A DNA stretch of 64,000 bases from positions 62,001 to 126,000 of the forward strand of contig DGQT01000042.1 of NCBI GenBank assembly GCA_002390845.1, given 5' to 3'. Positions 62,476 to 64,000 of this stretch are shown piece after piece; position 1 is the first letter of the stretch, and each line of letters opens with the position of its first letter. The DNA comes from Chitinophagaceae bacterium UBA4407. Lineage in GTDB: Bacteria > Bacteroidota > Bacteroidia > Chitinophagales > Chitinophagaceae. The notes beneath the pieces are model-generated. The model was not told where the DNA came from and ran no database searches. It saw only the letters and a program-made list of their open reading frames with translations. A program made the position numbers and the translations under genes.

Positions 62476-63591
62476 TTACAAATTCAATGGTATTTTTTTA
62501 CCCGTTTTTACTGCCGCATAAATGGCGTCGATAATTTTCAGATCTTTCAGTGCTTCATAACCATCTACAGGTACAACCGGCTGTTTGCCCTGCAAAATAA
62601 TGCCGGCCATTTCATCCATTTGCACAGTCTGGTGGGTAATATGCGGCTGGGTTAATTCGCCCTTATTTGTACGGGCTTGTATGGGGCCATAACCGGTAGA
62701 GGGCTGCATTTCGGCAAAGCCTTCGGTGCCATTTAAGAAAAAGCGGTCTAGATTATTTAAAGTGTAAGTGGACAGGCAGGAAGCAACAGCACCGCCGGGA
62801 AAGCCCAACTGAAACTGTATGGTTTCGTCTATGCCTTCTTTAAATTTTTGCGGATTGGTTTTGGTTTCCTGCGCGGTTACCCAAATGGGTTCTTCGCCAA
62901 TCATATAACGTGAACCGTTGATGGAGTAGATGCCGATATCCATCATAGCGCCGCCGCCAGATAATTTTCTGTTCAACCGCCACTGGGTTGGATCTCCGAT
63001 GATGAAACCAGATAACCCCTGGAAGAACAGCACCTTTCCAAAAGCGCCTTCTTTACGCATGCGGATAATATCCAAAGTCTTTGCTTCGAAGTGCATTCTG
63101 TAACCAACCAGCAGTTTTACATTTGCTTTGTTACAGGCATCAATCATTTCCTCTCCTTCTTCTGCATTAACCGCCATTGGTTTTTCGCAGATGGCATGTT
63201 TACCCGCTTTTGCAACACGAATTACCTGGTCGCGGTGCAGGCCGTTCGGCGTAATCACATACACCGCATCAATATCAGTGTTGTTTTTTATAGAATCGAA
63301 ATTCTCGTAGTTATAGCAGTTCTTTTCCTCAATATTGTACTTCGACTGCCATGTTTTTATTTTTGCAGGTGTACCGCTTACAACCCCAACAAGTTTTGCC
63401 ATCTTACAATCCCGCATAGCTTCTGCCACACGGGTTCCATAGCTGCCGAGGCCCATAATGGCCACACGCAATACAGGGCCATCGTAGGGTTTGTAGTATG
63501 GGGATTTGTTTGCTAAAACATTGTTAGATGCGAAGGGGATTGCAATTGTTGCGGCAGCAATTTTTTGTAGAAAGTCACGACGTGAGTTCAT
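62476..63591 (-). CDS. Gfo/Idh/MocA-family oxidoreductase with TAT-type signal
   Basis: 371 residues. N-terminus NSRRDFLQKIAAATIAIPFA is a twin-arginine signal, so the enzyme is exported. Rossmann motif LRVAIMGLGSYGTRVAEAM, DAVYVITPNGLHRDQVI, KHAICEKPMAVNAEEGEEMI (the EKP motif) and the C-terminal sheet with LSGGGAMMDIGIYSINGSRY complete the family pattern. Glucose-fructose oxidoreductase-type periplasmic enzymes act on sugars or sugar derivatives; substrate unknown. Confidence 0.95.
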   Translation of the reverse strand: MNSRRDFLQKIAAATIAIPFASNNVLANKSPYYKPYDGPVLRVAIMGLGSYGTRVAEAMRDCKMAKLVGVVSGTPAKIKTWQSKYNIEEKNCYNYENFDSIKNNTDIDAVYVITPNGLHRDQVIRVAKAGKHAICEKPMAVNAEEGEEMIDACNKANVKLLVGYRMHFEAKTLDIIRMRKEGAFGKVLFFQGLSGFIIGDPTQWRLNRKLSGGGAMMDIGIYSINGSRYMIGEEPIWVTAQETKTNPQKFKEGIDETIQFQLGFPGGAVASCLSTYTLNNLDRFFLNGTEGFAEMQPSTGYGPIQARTNKGELTQPHITHQTVQMDEMAGIILQGKQPVVPVDGYEALKDLKIIDAIYAAVKTGKKIPLNL

Positions 63592-63660
63592 AACTGTATT
63601 TTATATTGACTTGGAAGATTACCGGTTACAGAAAATATCTTTATAAAAATAGATGATTAT

Positions 63661-63720
63661 TTTCTTTTGAGCCGGGCTTATGAATAGCTATGAGGCTAAA
63701 GTTGCGTCGCACACTTGTAC
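63661..63720 (-). repeat. Dispersed palindromic repeat, alpha-core left arm
   Basis: T-rich end, GAGCCGGGCTTATG, CTATGAGGC, TTGCGTCGCACACTTGTAC. A decayed right arm (GTACAAAAGCTTAATCAGGGC) may be at 63878. Confidence 0.92.
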
Positions 63721-63900
63721 TTTGGGATCATTATGCAACTGATGGCTGCTGATGTAACTGGTTCTAATAATTGTAAAACCGCAAAAAATAAATCTTTTAT
63801 TTGTTAATAATGATTGGCAGGAAATCCGATCCATAGTTAACCATAATTATCAGAGTTCAATTGCTCATCTTACAGTAGTACAAAAGCTTAATCAGGGCGA

Positions 63901-63975
63901 AAGAAAGAAAAGTGTTGTATATCTTTTCTTTCTTGACTTTTTTTGTTACTTTTTTATGTCAAGACAAAAAAGTAA
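63901..63975. repeat. Two adjacent perfect hairpins of AT-rich sequence
   Basis: AAGAAAGAAAAG (63901-63912) with CTTTTCTTTCTT (63923-63934), and TTACTTTTTT (63946-63955) with AAAAAAGTAA (63966-63975). They lie at the window edge with no gene visible beyond. Confidence 0.6.
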
Positions 63976-64000
63976 ATAACAAGATTGCGCTTGTGCTGCT

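Noticed and set aside
63878..64000. tRNA or gene start at the window edge
   Set aside because: Only AT-rich hairpins are visible; no cloverleaf and no open frame of note.

Overview
The window comes from the chromosome of a member of the Bacteroidota, most probably the Chitinophagaceae (inference). The grounds are a SusD/RagB protein followed by two FG-GAP/ASPIC lipoproteins, a metalloprotease with a type IX secretion C-terminal sorting domain, TlpA/DUF4369 and DUF4271 proteins, a BlaI-M56 pair, exact TAnnTTTG promoter boxes, no Shine-Dalgarno pattern, frequent TTG starts and an AT-rich base composition. No rRNA, tRNA, CRISPR array, intact transposase or phage gene was seen.

Layout. 1-9.8 kb: the end of a polysaccharide-utilisation-type locus (5'-truncated susD), two tandem paralogous surface lipoproteins and a small membrane protein. 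9.9-15 kb: a 52-residue orphan ORF, a very large sensor kinase and mazG. 15-21.4 kb: two small proteins, then a TetR-HlyD-EmrB-TolC efflux locus. 21.4-31.3 kb: a SET-domain protein, mgtE, a small AT-rich islet (PDDEXK/DUF1016 nuclease and a cyclase-like protein), a Sua5/YciO protein, tlpA, gatB, ssb, and zinc-ribbon and VOC proteins. 31.4-36.7 kb: gcvT, an SRPBCC protein, two glycosyltransferases, a lipoprotein and ftsE. 37-45 kb: a secreted M36 protease, a BlaI regulator with an unusual M56-amidase-plug-TonB fusion, and superoxide dismutase. 45-50 kb: rpmH-rnpA-yidD, murI, an alpha/beta hydrolase, mtgA and a LysE exporter. 50-54 kb: a LOG protein, xth, a GNAT protein and mgsA. 54-58 kb: an operon of a TAT-exported beta-propeller, a chitobiase-C-like protein and a cytochrome c/LRR protein. 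58-64 kb: DUF4271-hemD, an XRE/DUF998 pair and a Gfo/Idh oxidoreductase.

The most striking feature lies between the genes. Almost every intergenic gap longer than about 100 bp carries one or two arms of a dispersed palindromic repeat. An arm reads T-tract, GAGCCGGGC, about 17 variable bases, ATGAGGC, then a core TTGCGTCGCAC(A/T)CTTGTAC. When two arms occur they are always inverted with the T-tracts outermost, giving a large hairpin or cruciform of about 60-nt arms. I count about 41 core sites in 64 kb. They fall into three core types: alpha (GTGCGACGCAA), beta (GTGAGTGACACAA) and gamma (CGAGCGTGGCAA). Two genes (the FG-GAP lipoproteins) carry a core in frame just before their signal peptides. 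I found no mobilising enzyme. The family resembles ERIC, Correia or REP/MITE elements in behaviour, but I do not recognise the sequence.

Other points worth attention: three tandem AACTA-N6-TAGTT palindromes upstream of blaI, a TetR palindrome over its own promoter, a hairpin between rpmH and rnpA, two long composite repeats flanking the M36 protease gene in direct orientation, and a second composite repeat family (22.0 and 26.7 kb) with strong internal hairpins.
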